A stretch of DNA of 64,000 bases from Geodermatophilaceae bacterium URHA0031 (lineage in GTDB: Bacteria; Actinomycetota; Actinomycetes; Mycobacteriales; Geodermatophilaceae), in NCBI GenBank assembly GCA_000620205.1, contig JHVP01000019.1, forward strand, positions 1 to 64,000, given 5' to 3'. The notes beneath the pieces are model-generated. The model saw only the letters and a list, made by a program, of their open reading frames with translations, was not told the origin of the DNA and did no database searches. The first letter of the stretch is position 1. Each line of letters begins with the position of its first letter. Shown one piece after another: positions 16,629 through 24,339 of this stretch. The translations under genes and the position numbers were made by a program.

Positions 16629-17239
16629 CTGCGGGTGCGGCCGGAGGCGAAGGAGGAGAGCGCGCCGCTGGCGGCCAGCGCGCGGGTCAGCGCCATGCCG
16701 CCGAGGCCGGCGACCAGCCCGGTGCTGACCACGACCGAGGCGATGTAGGCCACCTGCCAGCCGGTGCTCCAGTCCGGGTAGTAGCGGTAGACGAACAGGT
16801 CGAGCACCGCGGCCATCGCGCCGGCGAGGGCGGCGGACAGCACCGCCTGCACCGTGCGGTAGCGGCGGTAGGCGAAGGCGGCGAAGCCGAGCTCGCCCGC
16901 GGCTCCCTGCAGCAGCCCGTACACGATGGTGCTGGCGCCCCAGGCGGATCCGAGCAGCGCGGACACCACGGAGGCGATGAGCTCGGCGAACAGCGCCGCG
17001 CCGGGCTTGCGGACGATCAACGGGGCCAGCACCGCGGGCAGCAGCCAGACGCCGTAAAGCAGCGCGTGCGCCGGCGGGAAGGCGGTGAAGGCGGCGTCGG
17101 TCACCGCCCACAACTGGTTCCACGCCCAGAAGACGACGCCGAAGGCGACGCCCAGCACGGCGGTGACGACGATGTCGACGGTGCGCCACCGCGACGTCGC
17201 CGGAACAGCATCGGACGGACGGACGGCCTGAGCGGCCAT
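16625..17239 (-). CDS. ykoE: ECF transporter S component, YkoE family (thiamine precursor)
   Basis: A 204-residue membrane protein with five or six hydrophobic segments (VDIVVTAVLGVAFGVVFWAWNQ, ALLYGVWLLPAVLAPLIV, ASVVSALLGSAWGASTIVYGLLQG). The FGVVFWAWNQLW and QGAAGELGFAAF stretches are typical of YkoE, the substrate-binding subunit for hydroxymethylpyrimidine-type thiamine precursors. The ATG is supported by GGAG in TGGAGGAGC just upstream, which lies right behind a TPP riboswitch. The gene order E-D-C is that of B. subtilis ykoFEDC; no YkoF homologue is present. Confidence 0.87.
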   Translation of the reverse strand: MAAQAVRPSDAVPATSRWRTVDIVVTAVLGVAFGVVFWAWNQLWAVTDAAFTAFPPAHALLYGVWLLPAVLAPLIVRKPGAALFAELIASVVSALLGSAWGASTIVYGLLQGAAGELGFAAFAYRRYRTVQAVLSAALAGAMAAVLDLFVYRYYPDWSTGWQVAYIASVVVSTGLVAGLGGMALTRALAASGALSSFASGRTRR

Positions 17240-17251
17240 GGTGCTCCTCCA

Positions 17252-17333
17252 GACTCCCTGCGCCGGCATGACCCGGATCAGGTTCGAGGGTCTGCGGTTG
17301 CCCGCACTCTCAGCGCCGAGGCGCTCCCCTGTC
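17252..17333 (-). ncRNA. TPP riboswitch (THI element)
   Basis: Read leftward the sequence has the conserved THI-box parts in order: GGGGAGCGCC, GCTGAGAG, ACCGCAGACCCT, GAACCTGATC, and CGGGTCATGCCGGCGCAGGGA. These form the pyrimidine- and pyrophosphate-sensing arms of the TPP riboswitch. The element ends about 12 bases before the YkoE start and overlaps the run-up to its Shine-Dalgarno sequence, so translational repression by thiamine pyrophosphate is likely. It independently supports the thiamine-related role of the transporter. Confidence 0.95.
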
Positions 17334-17347
17334 GTGTGTTGCCGTCG

Positions 17348-17353
17348 AGACTA
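17348..17353 (-). promoter_or_regulatory. -10 box of the riboswitch transcript
   Basis: Leftward TAGTCT would start transcription near 17341, just ahead of the first conserved riboswitch helix. No clear -35 was seen. Confidence 0.45.
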
Positions 17354-17660
17354 GCCCCCCGCTGGGCCGAGTGCGGAGCGCAGCGCGACCAGCAGGGCCT
17401 CGCCGTCCGGGACGCCGAGCCCGGTGCACGGGTCCCAGCCCGCGCCGGCCCGGTGGGCCGACCACAACGGGGAGACCGCGCTGGTGCCGACCCCGGCCTG
17501 CCGCTCCGGCACGGGGAGGACCGCGCTCACCCCACCGCCGGTGCCGCCCAGACCTGCGCCGTGGAACCAGACGACCTCGCTGCTCACCGCGCCGGTGTGG
17601 CCGTCGGCCCGCAGCGTGGTGCCGCCGCAGGCCAGGGCGCGTGCGGGCTCGCCGGGTCTG
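17351..17660 (-). pseudogene. Decayed C-terminal piece of a sedolisin (S53) peptidase
   Basis: The leftward frame reads ARALACGGTTLRADG, SSEVVWFHGAG, GGTGGGVSAVLPVPERQAG, then jumps to VGTSAVSPLWSAHRAG and AGWDPCTGLGVPDG. In intact sedolisins (serine-carboxyl peptidases) these blocks occur in this order: the A-C-G-G-T strand, G-G-G-V-S, the catalytic G-T-S-A-x-x-P-x-W and the Ca2+-site G-W-D-P-x-T-G-L-G. They are normally separated by tens of residues that are missing here. No start or N-terminal domain remains. It is therefore a relic with at least two internal deletions. The rest of the gap, 17661-17805, shows no gene. Confidence 0.65.
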
Positions 17661-17805
17661 GCAGTCGCCTGTCGGGACGACCCGCCGGGGCACCCGGCGG
17701 CCGGATGCGCGCCCGGCGTGCTGTGTACTGGTGAGTAGCAGACGGGTGTGCGCGGTGGGGGAGGGCCCCCACGCGGCCTGCCGACCAACTCGACGAGGAG
17801 ATGCA

Positions 17806-18561
17806 GTGGCACAGCAGCGGACGGCGATCATCACCGGGGCAGCGCGGGGCATCGGCGCGGCCATCGCCCGGCGGTTCGCCCAGGACGGGATGCAGGTCGC
17901 CGTGCTCGACCTGGAGGAGGCGGCCTGCAAGGGCACCGTCGAGGAGATCCAGAAGGCCGGCGGCGAGGCGCTCGCCGTGGGTGCGAACGTGGCCGACGAG
18001 GACTCGGTGGCCGCCGCCGTGGAGCGGGTCGCGCAGGAGCTCGGCGCACCGACCGTGCTGGTCAACAACGCCGGGATCACCCGGGACAACCTGCTGTTCA
18101 AGATGAGCGTCTCGGACTGGGACGCCGTCATGGGCGTGCACCTGCGCGGGGCCTTCTTGATGAGCCGGGCGGCGCAGAAGCACATGGTCGAGGCCGAGTT
18201 CGGCCGGATCGTGAACCTCTCCAGCGTCTCGGCGCTGGGCAACCGCGGGCAGGTCAACTACTCCGCGGCCAAGGCCGGTATGCAGGGCTTCACCAAGACC
18301 CTGGCCATCGAGCTGGGCCGCTGGAACGTGACCGCCAACGCGATCGCCCCCGGGTTCATCGAGACCGAGATGACCGCGCAGACCGCTGAGCGCGTGGGCG
18401 TGCCGTTCGAGCAGTTCAAGGAGATGGCCGCCAAGCAGATCCCGGTCGCCCGGGTCGGCCAGCCCGAGGACATCGCGCACACCGCGTCGTTCCTGTGCAG
18501 CGAGGGCGCCGGCTTCGTCTCCGGTCAGGTCATCTACGTCGCCGGCGGCCCCCGCGACTGA
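17806..18561 (+). CDS. fabG: 3-oxoacyl-ACP reductase-type SDR
   Basis: A 251-residue classical short-chain dehydrogenase. The cofactor motif TGAARGIG is at residues 10-17, NNAG near 87, the catalytic Ser in NLSSVSALGN and YSAAKAG near 153-159; the C-terminal GFVSGQVIYVAGGP closes the fold. It reduces a 3-oxoacyl substrate with NADPH in the FabG model, but many actinobacterial paralogues act on other ketones, so the symbol is approximate. The GTG start is preferred because GAGGAG lies five bases upstream. No other fatty-acid genes are adjacent. Confidence 0.82.
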   Translation: MAQQRTAIITGAARGIGAAIARRFAQDGMQVAVLDLEEAACKGTVEEIQKAGGEALAVGANVADEDSVAAAVERVAQELGAPTVLVNNAGITRDNLLFKMSVSDWDAVMGVHLRGAFLMSRAAQKHMVEAEFGRIVNLSSVSALGNRGQVNYSAAKAGMQGFTKTLAIELGRWNVTANAIAPGFIETEMTAQTAERVGVPFEQFKEMAAKQIPVARVGQPEDIAHTASFLCSEGAGFVSGQVIYVAGGPRD

Positions 18562-18569
18562 CGCGAGGC

Positions 18570-18641
18570 GGGTTGAGCCGCGCTGGGCAGGGGTGAGCCG
18601 CGTCCGCACGCGGCTCAACGTGCCTGCAGGCGGCTCAACCC
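18570..18641. terminator. 72-bp nested palindrome (family A) between convergent genes
   Basis: The outer arms GGGTTGAGCCGC and GCGGCTCAACCC and the inner arms TGAGCCGCGT and ACGCGGCTCA form a long, interrupted stem; TGAGCCGC occurs four times counting both strands. The leftward SDR stop codon lies inside the right arm. A related palindrome is at 61072-61147. It is probably a bidirectional terminator or a REP-like element. Confidence 0.7.
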
Positions 18642-19414
18642 GTGCGGCGGCTCGGGCCGCCGTGGAGACCGCGGCGGGCCATGGCGGCGGTCAGCGCCGT
18701 CCAGGCCCGGACCGGCACCACCCGGGCGACCTTCATCGCGACGGCCATCGGGAGCGGGAAGACGATCTCCGCCCTGTCCCGGGCGATGCCGTCGGCGATG
18801 GTCCGCGCGGCGGCCTCCGGCTCGACCAGGAACGGCATCGGGAAGCGGTTGCGGTCGGTCAGCGGGGTGCGCACGAAGCCCGGTGACAGCGTCTGGACGA
18901 CGATGCCGCGCGGCCTCAGCGACCCCCGCAGCGCCTCCAGCAGGTTGAGCAGCGCCGCCTTGCCGGCCCCGTAGGCCTCCGAGCCGGGGAGTCCCCGGTA
19001 GCCGGCGACCGACGCCGTCCCGACGATCCGCCCGCGGCCTGCGGTGAGCATCTGCGGCAGCACCGCCTCCAGCGTGTGCACCGCGCCCATCACGTTCACC
19101 TGCAGGTTGTCGGCGAACAGCTGCGAGTCCCACGGTTCCACGTGGAACCGCGACCAGGTGCCGGCGTTGAGGACGGCGACGTCCAGCCCGCCCAGCGCCT
19201 CGCGCACCGTCTGGCCGGCGGCCACGGTGGCGTCCCGATCGGTCACGTCGACCGGGACGACGACCATCCGGCCGCCGGCGACCTCGGCGAGGGCGTCGCC
19301 GCCGCGGGCGCTGATCGCCACCCGTGCGCCCCGGTCGGCGAGCTCGCGGGCCAGCGCCGCACCGATGCCGCTGGACGCGCCGGTGACCCAGATCCGTGCG
19401 CCGGAGATCTCCAT
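18635..19414 (-). CDS. Short-chain dehydrogenase/reductase, DltE/YqjQ-like
   Basis: A 259-residue SDR with TGASSGIG at residues 10-17, LNAG near 91 and YGAGKAALLN near 150 (Y-x-x-x-K). The C-terminal third (FPLPMAVAMKVARVVPVRAWTALTAAMARRG) is longer and more hydrophobic than in FabG, suggesting membrane association as in lipid-modifying SDRs. The substrate is unknown. The ATG start follows a weak CAAGCT box six bases upstream. It converges with the fabG-like gene, and its stop is buried in the 72-bp palindrome. Confidence 0.8.
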   Translation of the reverse strand: MEISGARIWVTGASSGIGAALARELADRGARVAISARGGDALAEVAGGRMVVVPVDVTDRDATVAAGQTVREALGGLDVAVLNAGTWSRFHVEPWDSQLFADNLQVNVMGAVHTLEAVLPQMLTAGRGRIVGTASVAGYRGLPGSEAYGAGKAALLNLLEALRGSLRPRGIVVQTLSPGFVRTPLTDRNRFPMPFLVEPEAAARTIADGIARDRAEIVFPLPMAVAMKVARVVPVRAWTALTAAMARRGLHGGPSRRTG

Positions 19415-19539
19415 GCGGCGAGCTTGCCCGACGCCGTGGGCGCGACACCCTGGCGCGGGGGCGTTCCTGAGTAGCGTCCCCGGGACGGGGTGACCGGGGA
19501 CGGTCCCGTTCCCGGCGGACTCCGTCGGCGAGGTGTGCG

Positions 19540-20937
19540 ATGCGCGCACGACCGTTCCTCACGATCGGCACGACCGTCCTGCTCGCCGCCGTCCCGCTGG
19601 GGGTGGGTCCGGCGGCGGCCGGAGAGCACCACGGCGACCGGGTCCAGGTGCTGTCCGGACCGAGTCCGTTCGCGGACGGATGTCCTGGCAGCCGGCTGGA
19701 CGACACCGCGATCGTCGGCGCCGAGGTGGAGCCCATGGTGGCGGCCGACCCGTCGGACCCGCGCCACCTCATCGCCACCTGGCAGCAGGACATCGGGACG
19801 CCGGCCGCGCGCAGCGACCTGATCGCCCGCTCCGCCGACGGCGGCCGGACGTGGCGGACCACCACCATCCCCGGGCTCACCGTGTGCACCGGGGGCACGG
19901 CGGACTTCGCCTCCGACCCGTGGCTGTCCGTCGGTGGGGACGGCACGGTCTACTTCAGCGGGCTCCAGGGGAACGCCACCGCCGACCCGCCGCCGGTCGG
20001 CGTGGTGGCCAGCCGGTCGCTGGACGGCGGCCGCACCTGGAGCGAGCCGGCGACGGTCGCCGCGGCAGACCCGGGTGTCGACACCGACTCGGTCACCGCC
20101 AGCCCGACGCTGGACGGGCACGCCTACGTCGTCTGGGCGGCGTGGGACCACAGCTACCAGCCACCGATGGCCGGCAACGCCTTCCGGTTCGCCCGCACCA
20201 CCGACTCCGGTGCCACCTGGTCACCGGCCGTGCTCGTCCACGACCCGGGGCCGACGGCCGTGGACTTCTCCGGACACGTCCTGGTGCTGCCCTCGGGTGA
20301 CCTGCTGGCCGTGTGGGCCAACTTCGACGTCGTGTCGGGCCTGGGGACGCTGATGGCCAGCCGCTCGCCCGACGAGGGAGACACCTGGGAAGCGGCGGTC
20401 GCCGCCGCCGTGCAGCCGGTCGGCATGTTCACCGACCCCGAGAGCGGCGTCGAGCTGCCCCAGCCCGGCTTCACGAGCCCGGCGATCGCGCCCGACGGCA
20501 CGGTGTACGTCGCCACCGAGAGCAGCACGTCACCGACCAGCGGGGCGATCACCGTGTCGCAGTCCCGGGACGGCGGCCGGACCTGGACCAGCAGCCCGCT
20601 GCCCGACGTGTCGGCGTTCGCCTTCGAGCCGGCCATCGCCGTCGACGACCGCGGGCGGGTGGGGGTCCTCTGGTACGACATCCGCAACGACGTCCCCGGG
20701 GACGACGAGCTGACCAGCGACGTCTGGTTCGCCCGGTCCGCCGACCGCGGCGCCAGCTGGGACCAGGAGCACCTGGCCGGGCCGTTCGACCTGCGCACGG
20801 CCCCGAACGGCCGGCTGGGTGAGTACCAGGGCCTGGTCGGACTGCGCCGCAGCTTCGTGGGCGTCGTGACGCTGGCCGGTCCGCTGGCCGTCGACGGACC
20901 CAGCGACGTCTTCGTCGCCCGGGTGGGTCGAGGATGA
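19540..20937 (+). CDS. Secreted BNR/Asp-box (sialidase-fold) protein
   Basis: A 465-residue protein with an N-terminal signal peptide (MRARPFLTIGTTVLLAAVPL, cleavage after PAAAG near 28). At least six Asp boxes of the S-x-D-x-G-x-T-W type are visible: SADGGRTW, SLDGGRTW, TDSGATW, SPDEGDTW, SRDGGRTW and SADRGASW. These mark a six-bladed beta-propeller as in sialidases and BNR-repeat proteins. The arginine triad of true sialidases was not recognised, so it may be a binding or photosystem-assembly-like propeller. It should be exported; no cell-wall anchor is present. Confidence 0.8.
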   Translation: MRARPFLTIGTTVLLAAVPLGVGPAAAGEHHGDRVQVLSGPSPFADGCPGSRLDDTAIVGAEVEPMVAADPSDPRHLIATWQQDIGTPAARSDLIARSADGGRTWRTTTIPGLTVCTGGTADFASDPWLSVGGDGTVYFSGLQGNATADPPPVGVVASRSLDGGRTWSEPATVAAADPGVDTDSVTASPTLDGHAYVVWAAWDHSYQPPMAGNAFRFARTTDSGATWSPAVLVHDPGPTAVDFSGHVLVLPSGDLLAVWANFDVVSGLGTLMASRSPDEGDTWEAAVAAAVQPVGMFTDPESGVELPQPGFTSPAIAPDGTVYVATESSTSPTSGAITVSQSRDGGRTWTSSPLPDVSAFAFEPAIAVDDRGRVGVLWYDIRNDVPGDDELTSDVWFARSADRGASWDQEHLAGPFDLRTAPNGRLGEYQGLVGLRRSFVGVVTLAGPLAVDGPSDVFVARVGRG

Positions 20938-20941
20938 CGGC

Positions 20942-21424
20942 ATGGCACCGCGCAGGAAGACGGGACCCGGCCCCGCACCGCCACTCGGGCACGGCGAGTT
21001 CGTCGTGTTCCCGGGCACCCGCGCTGAGGTCTACGACCTGCTCGAGCGGCTGGCCGACGCGGCGGGGGAGTCGCCGGAATTCGGCACGCCCGGGCTCAGC
21101 CTCGACCGCTCGCGGGTCACCGTCCGCTGGTTCGGCCCCCTGCCCGCCGCGGTGCAGGCAGTGGTCGACGGCGCGGCCGGCGTGACCGTCGTCGTCCAGG
21201 GCACTGCGCACCGGCCCGGCGACCTGCGGGCGGAGGCCGACCGGCTGCGCCGGGAGCACGGGGACGTCGTCGCCGCGGCCACCGCCCGGCCGGAGGGTGA
21301 CGGCATCGAGGTGCTCGTCCCTCCGCGGGTCGCCGACGCGGCAGGCGGTCCGGACCCGGCGGTGGCCGACCTCGGCGCCGCGTTCCCGCTGTTCGCCGAG
21401 GTCGGGGAGCCGCTCAGCCGGTGA
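20942..21424 (+). CDS. Hypothetical protein
   Basis: A 160-residue protein of unknown family. It has an alpha/beta look (EFVVFPGTRAEVYDLLERLADAAG, SRVTVRWFGPLPAAVQAVVDG, VTVVVQGT, DGIEVLVPPRV) with no motif I recognise, no signal peptide and no membrane segment. It begins four bases after the stop of the secreted propeller gene, with GAGGA 10 bases upstream, so it is probably co-transcribed with it. Its last 11 bases overlap the end of the converging DUF5701-like gene. Confidence 0.6.
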   Translation: MAPRRKTGPGPAPPLGHGEFVVFPGTRAEVYDLLERLADAAGESPEFGTPGLSLDRSRVTVRWFGPLPAAVQAVVDGAAGVTVVVQGTAHRPGDLRAEADRLRREHGDVVAAATARPEGDGIEVLVPPRVADAAGGPDPAVADLGAAFPLFAEVGEPLSR

Positions 21425-22058
21425 CGGCGAGGCCGGTGCGGCCCCGCGTCGAGGCGAAGCCCAGCCAGGTGTGCCGGTTGCCGGCCCAGCACCAACCGAC
21501 CTTGGGCGCGCCGCGGCGCTGCGCGCCGTCCCGTCCGGTGCCGTTGCTGAGCCACAGCGCCGGCGTCCGCGCGTCGAGCCGGCCGTCGGGCTTCCGCAAC
21601 CGCGACCCGATGGTCATGAAGCAGCGGTTGCGCTCCAGCGCGGCGGGCTGCTGGAGGAGCCAGTGCAGCCCCTCGGTCAGCGTCAGCGGGCTGCGGCCTC
21701 GCCCGGTGATCGCCGGCAGCGCCTCGTCCGGGCTCCAGTTGGCCAGCTCGTCACCGCGCTCCAGACCGTGGACCAGGGCGACCGGCCCGGCGGGCAGGGC
21801 GACCTGCTCGATCGGGGCGAAGGCGTCGACGTCGGTCATGTCGACCACCACGAAGCCCCGCCTGCCCTCGCGCTCGACGAGCCCGGCCAGCCGGGAGGCG
21901 GGTGCCAGGTCCGGGTGGAGGACGAGCAGCGCGCCGTCACCGGGGCCGGCGGCGGCCGCGGCGCCGCAGAGCTCCGCCGGGGTGAGCCCGGCGAGCTCGT
22001 GCAGGCCGAGGGCGATGAGCCGGTCGGCCTGGTCGGTCAGCGAGGGCAGCGGCAGCAC
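21414..22058 (-). CDS. DUF5701-family protein
   Basis: A 214-residue protein. The C-terminal half holds the block CFMTIGSRLRKPDG, LDARTPALWLSNGTGRDG and APKVGWCWAGNRHTWLGFAS, which I recall as the hallmark of the actinobacterial DUF5701 family. The function of this family is unknown. The GTG start has GGAGG six bases upstream. The ends of this gene and the facing hypothetical gene overlap by 11 bases, leaving no space for a terminator. Confidence 0.7.
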   Translation of the reverse strand: MLPLPSLTDQADRLIALGLHELAGLTPAELCGAAAAAGPGDGALLVLHPDLAPASRLAGLVEREGRRGFVVVDMTDVDAFAPIEQVALPAGPVALVHGLERGDELANWSPDEALPAITGRGRSPLTLTEGLHWLLQQPAALERNRCFMTIGSRLRKPDGRLDARTPALWLSNGTGRDGAQRRGAPKVGWCWAGNRHTWLGFASTRGRTGLAVTG

Positions 22059-22081
22059 GGAGGACCTCCACGGCGGGGAGC

Positions 22082-22113
22082 GGGCGGTCCGGCGTCAACG
22101 ACGTGGACCGCCC
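22082..22113 (-). terminator. 9-bp stem hairpin after the RibD-like gene
   Basis: GGGCGGTCC (22082-22090) pairs exactly with GGACCGCCC (22105-22113) over a 14-base loop. It lies just downstream of the leftward reductase gene at 22130 and upstream of the DUF5701 gene. Confidence 0.55.
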
Positions 22114-22129
22114 GCGGGTTCCCCGCCCG

Positions 22130-22681
22130 TCAGGCCGCGGGACCGTAGGTCAGGTGCACGACCCCGTTGCTGAGGCCCTGGGCACCGAGCAGGGACAACG
22201 GCTGCTTGGTGCCCTCCGGGAACAGCCGGATGCCCGTGCCCACGGCCAGCGGGTAGACGAACAGGTGCAGCTCGTCGACCAGGCCGTCGGCGAGCAGCGC
22301 GCGGACCAGCGTGGCGCTGCCGCTGACGTACAGGTCGCCGGCCACCTCGTCCTTGAGCGCGCGGACCCGGTCGGCCGAGTAGCCACCCAGCGCCGTGGAG
22401 TTGCGCCAGACGGACTCGGCGTCGGTGAGCGTCGAGCTGACGACGTACTTGGTGGTGTCGTTGAAGAACGGCGCCCCGGGGTCCTCCTCGACGGTGCGCG
22501 TCGACCAGGCCGGCGCGAACATCTCGAACGTCGTGCGGCCGAGCAGGATGCCGGACGCGGAGCCGGTGAGCTCGCCGATGGTCGCGGACAGGTCGTCGGG
22601 GAACCCGTAGTCCACCGTCCACATCGGGACGTCGACGACGCCGTCGACGGTGGTGAACTCGTGGACCTTGATGGCGCCCAT
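22130..22681 (-). CDS. Dihydrofolate reductase-like (RibD C-terminal domain) protein
   Basis: A 183-residue protein of the RibD-C/DHFR-like fold, which binds NADPH. It starts KVHEFTTVDGVVDVPMW, then ILLGRTTFEMFAPAW (the G-R-x-T-F/Y-E motif), KYVVSSTL, LYVSGSATLVRALLADGLVDELHLFVYPLAVGTGIRLFPEG. This order is typical of the YyaP/YwjB group whose substrate is unknown. Two more paralogues lie in the window (24340 and 60426). ATG start, with GAGGAG upstream. Confidence 0.82.
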   Translation of the reverse strand: MGAIKVHEFTTVDGVVDVPMWTVDYGFPDDLSATIGELTGSASGILLGRTTFEMFAPAWSTRTVEEDPGAPFFNDTTKYVVSSTLTDAESVWRNSTALGGYSADRVRALKDEVAGDLYVSGSATLVRALLADGLVDELHLFVYPLAVGTGIRLFPEGTKQPLSLLGAQGLSNGVVHLTYGPAA

Positions 22682-22765
22682 GTGCAGTGCTCCTCAGCGT
22701 CAGGACCGGCGGCTGCTGCCGGCGGTGTCGTAGCAGGGACGACGGAGGGCCCAGGTTCTCATCGG

Positions 22766-24064
22766 TCAGCCGGACACGGTGCTCACCAGCAGGTAGCCGT
22801 TCAGCCCGATGATCAGCGCGGCGACCAGCGCCCCGACCAGGGTGGTGGTCGGCCGGTTCACCCAGCCGCCCATCAGGTCCCGGCGCGAGGTCAGCCACAG
22901 CAGCGGCACGAGCGCGAACGGGATGCCGAAGCAGAGGACCACCTGCGACCAGACCAGCGCCGTCGTGGGGTCGCCGCCGAGGCCGAGCACCAGCAGCGCG
23001 GGAGCGAGCGTGACCAGCCGGCGGGCCAGCACCGGGACGTGCTTGCGCAGGAAGCCGGCCATCACCACCTGCCCCGCGTGGGTGCCGACCGACGACGCCG
23101 CGAACCCCGACGCGAGCAGGGCCAGCGCGAAGGCGAGCGCGGCCCCGCCACCGAGCTGGGCGCCGAGCCCGGCGTGCACGCTCTCCAGCGAGGTGATCGA
23201 CGCGTCCCCGGTGAACAGCTGCGCCGCGATGACGAGCATGGCCGCGTTGACCAGCCCGGCCAGGCCCATCGCGAGCAGCACGTCGAGGCGCTGGGCCCGG
23301 AGGAGCCGGCCCCGGCCGGCCTTCGTGCGCCCAGCGGTGACCGCGTCGCCGTAGCGGCCCGGGGTGAGCGCGGAGTGCACGTAGATCACGTGCGGCATGA
23401 CCGTCGCCCCGAGGATGCCGGTGGCCAGCAGCAGGCTGTCGGTGCCGGCGAAGCCGGGGACCATGCCGGAGGCGATGCCGCCCGCGTCGACCCCGGAGCC
23501 CACCAGCGTGTAGGCGAACCCGCCGCCGATCACCAGCAGCAGCCCGGTGATCACCCGCTCGAACGGCCGGTGCCCTCGCGACTGCGCCGCCAGCAGCACG
23601 AAGGCGACGACGGCGGTGATCACCCCACCGATCGGCAGCGGCACGCCGAACAGCAGGTACAGCGCGACCGCGCCGCCGACGATCTCGGCGAGGTCGGTGG
23701 CGACCGCGACCGCCTCGGCCTGCGCCCACAGCCCCCACACCACCGGCCGAGGCAGGCGCTCCCGGCAGCAGGTCGCCAGGTCGCGCCCGGTCGCCAGGCC
23801 CAGCTTCGCGGTGAGCGACTGGATGAGCATAGCCATCAGGTTCGCCGCGACGATCACCCACAGCAGCGTGTAGCCGAAGGAGGCGCCGCCGGAGAAGTTG
23901 GTCGCGAAGTTGCCCGGGTCGACGTAGGCCACCGCGGCGACGAACGCCGGTCCGAGCAGCGGCCACAGCCGCCGCCTGGCCTGGGGGGCCGGCGGGGCGG
24001 GGTGCGACAACGTCCGGGGGAGCGTGCTGGTGAGGACGGCGGCCTCGGTCTTGGACAGGTACAC
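22766..24064 (-). CDS. mntH: Nramp-family divalent metal transporter
   Basis: A 432-residue proton-coupled Mn2+/Fe2+ importer. The metal-binding D-P-G-N of helix 1 is in AYVDPGNFATN near residue 48, and the helix 6 motif appears as VMPHVIYVHSAL near 210; about eleven hydrophobic segments follow the Nramp pattern. The start is GTG. About 90 bp upstream lies a DtxR/MntR-like palindrome, which suggests repression when the metal is plentiful. It is transcribed away from the RibD-like gene at 24340. Confidence 0.9.
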   Translation of the reverse strand: MYLSKTEAAVLTSTLPRTLSHPAPPAPQARRRLWPLLGPAFVAAVAYVDPGNFATNFSGGASFGYTLLWVIVAANLMAMLIQSLTAKLGLATGRDLATCCRERLPRPVVWGLWAQAEAVAVATDLAEIVGGAVALYLLFGVPLPIGGVITAVVAFVLLAAQSRGHRPFERVITGLLLVIGGGFAYTLVGSGVDAGGIASGMVPGFAGTDSLLLATGILGATVMPHVIYVHSALTPGRYGDAVTAGRTKAGRGRLLRAQRLDVLLAMGLAGLVNAAMLVIAAQLFTGDASITSLESVHAGLGAQLGGGAALAFALALLASGFAASSVGTHAGQVVMAGFLRKHVPVLARRLVTLAPALLVLGLGGDPTTALVWSQVVLCFGIPFALVPLLWLTSRRDLMGGWVNRPTTTLVGALVAALIIGLNGYLLVSTVSG

Positions 24065-24154
24065 GGTGACCTCGCGGGGGCGGGAACGGAGCTGGTCCTC
24101 CCTGTCCTGCCCGGGCCGGAGGGGCCGTCGGGGCCGACCTGTGGCCCCGGGGGG

Positions 24155-24173
24155 TCAGGTCAGCCTCACCTGC
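24155..24173. promoter_or_regulatory. DtxR/MntR-like metal box upstream of mntH
   Basis: The 19-mer TCAGGTCAGCCTCACCTGC matches the iron-box consensus TTAGGTTAGSCTAACCTAA at all core AGGT-AG-CT-ACCT positions. The complement reads CAGGTGAGGCTGACCTG, an interrupted palindrome. Its site 90 bp before a metal transporter fits IdeR- or MntR-type repression by Fe2+ or Mn2+. Confidence 0.6.
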
Positions 24174-24339
24174 CCCGGGGCCGGTGCTCGGGCACGGGGT
24201 CTCCTCCGTCGCTGCGTGCGGACGGGAGGGGGTGTCCCCGCGTCGCACGTGACCCTCGTGCCGGACCGTGGCCCGCAGGGGACGGCTCCGATGAGTCCCG
24301 TCCTCCCGGCCGGTCCTGGAGACGACGGGAGGAGCAGCC

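Noticed and set aside
17661-17805. An extended N-terminal part for the sedolisin relic
   Set aside because: The leftward frame continues, but its residues (Pro/Arg-rich) match no sedolisin motif and the region must hold the promoter of the fabG-like gene.
20942-21424. A DNA-binding or enzyme role for the hypothetical protein
   Set aside because: No motif could be recognised, so no function is proposed.
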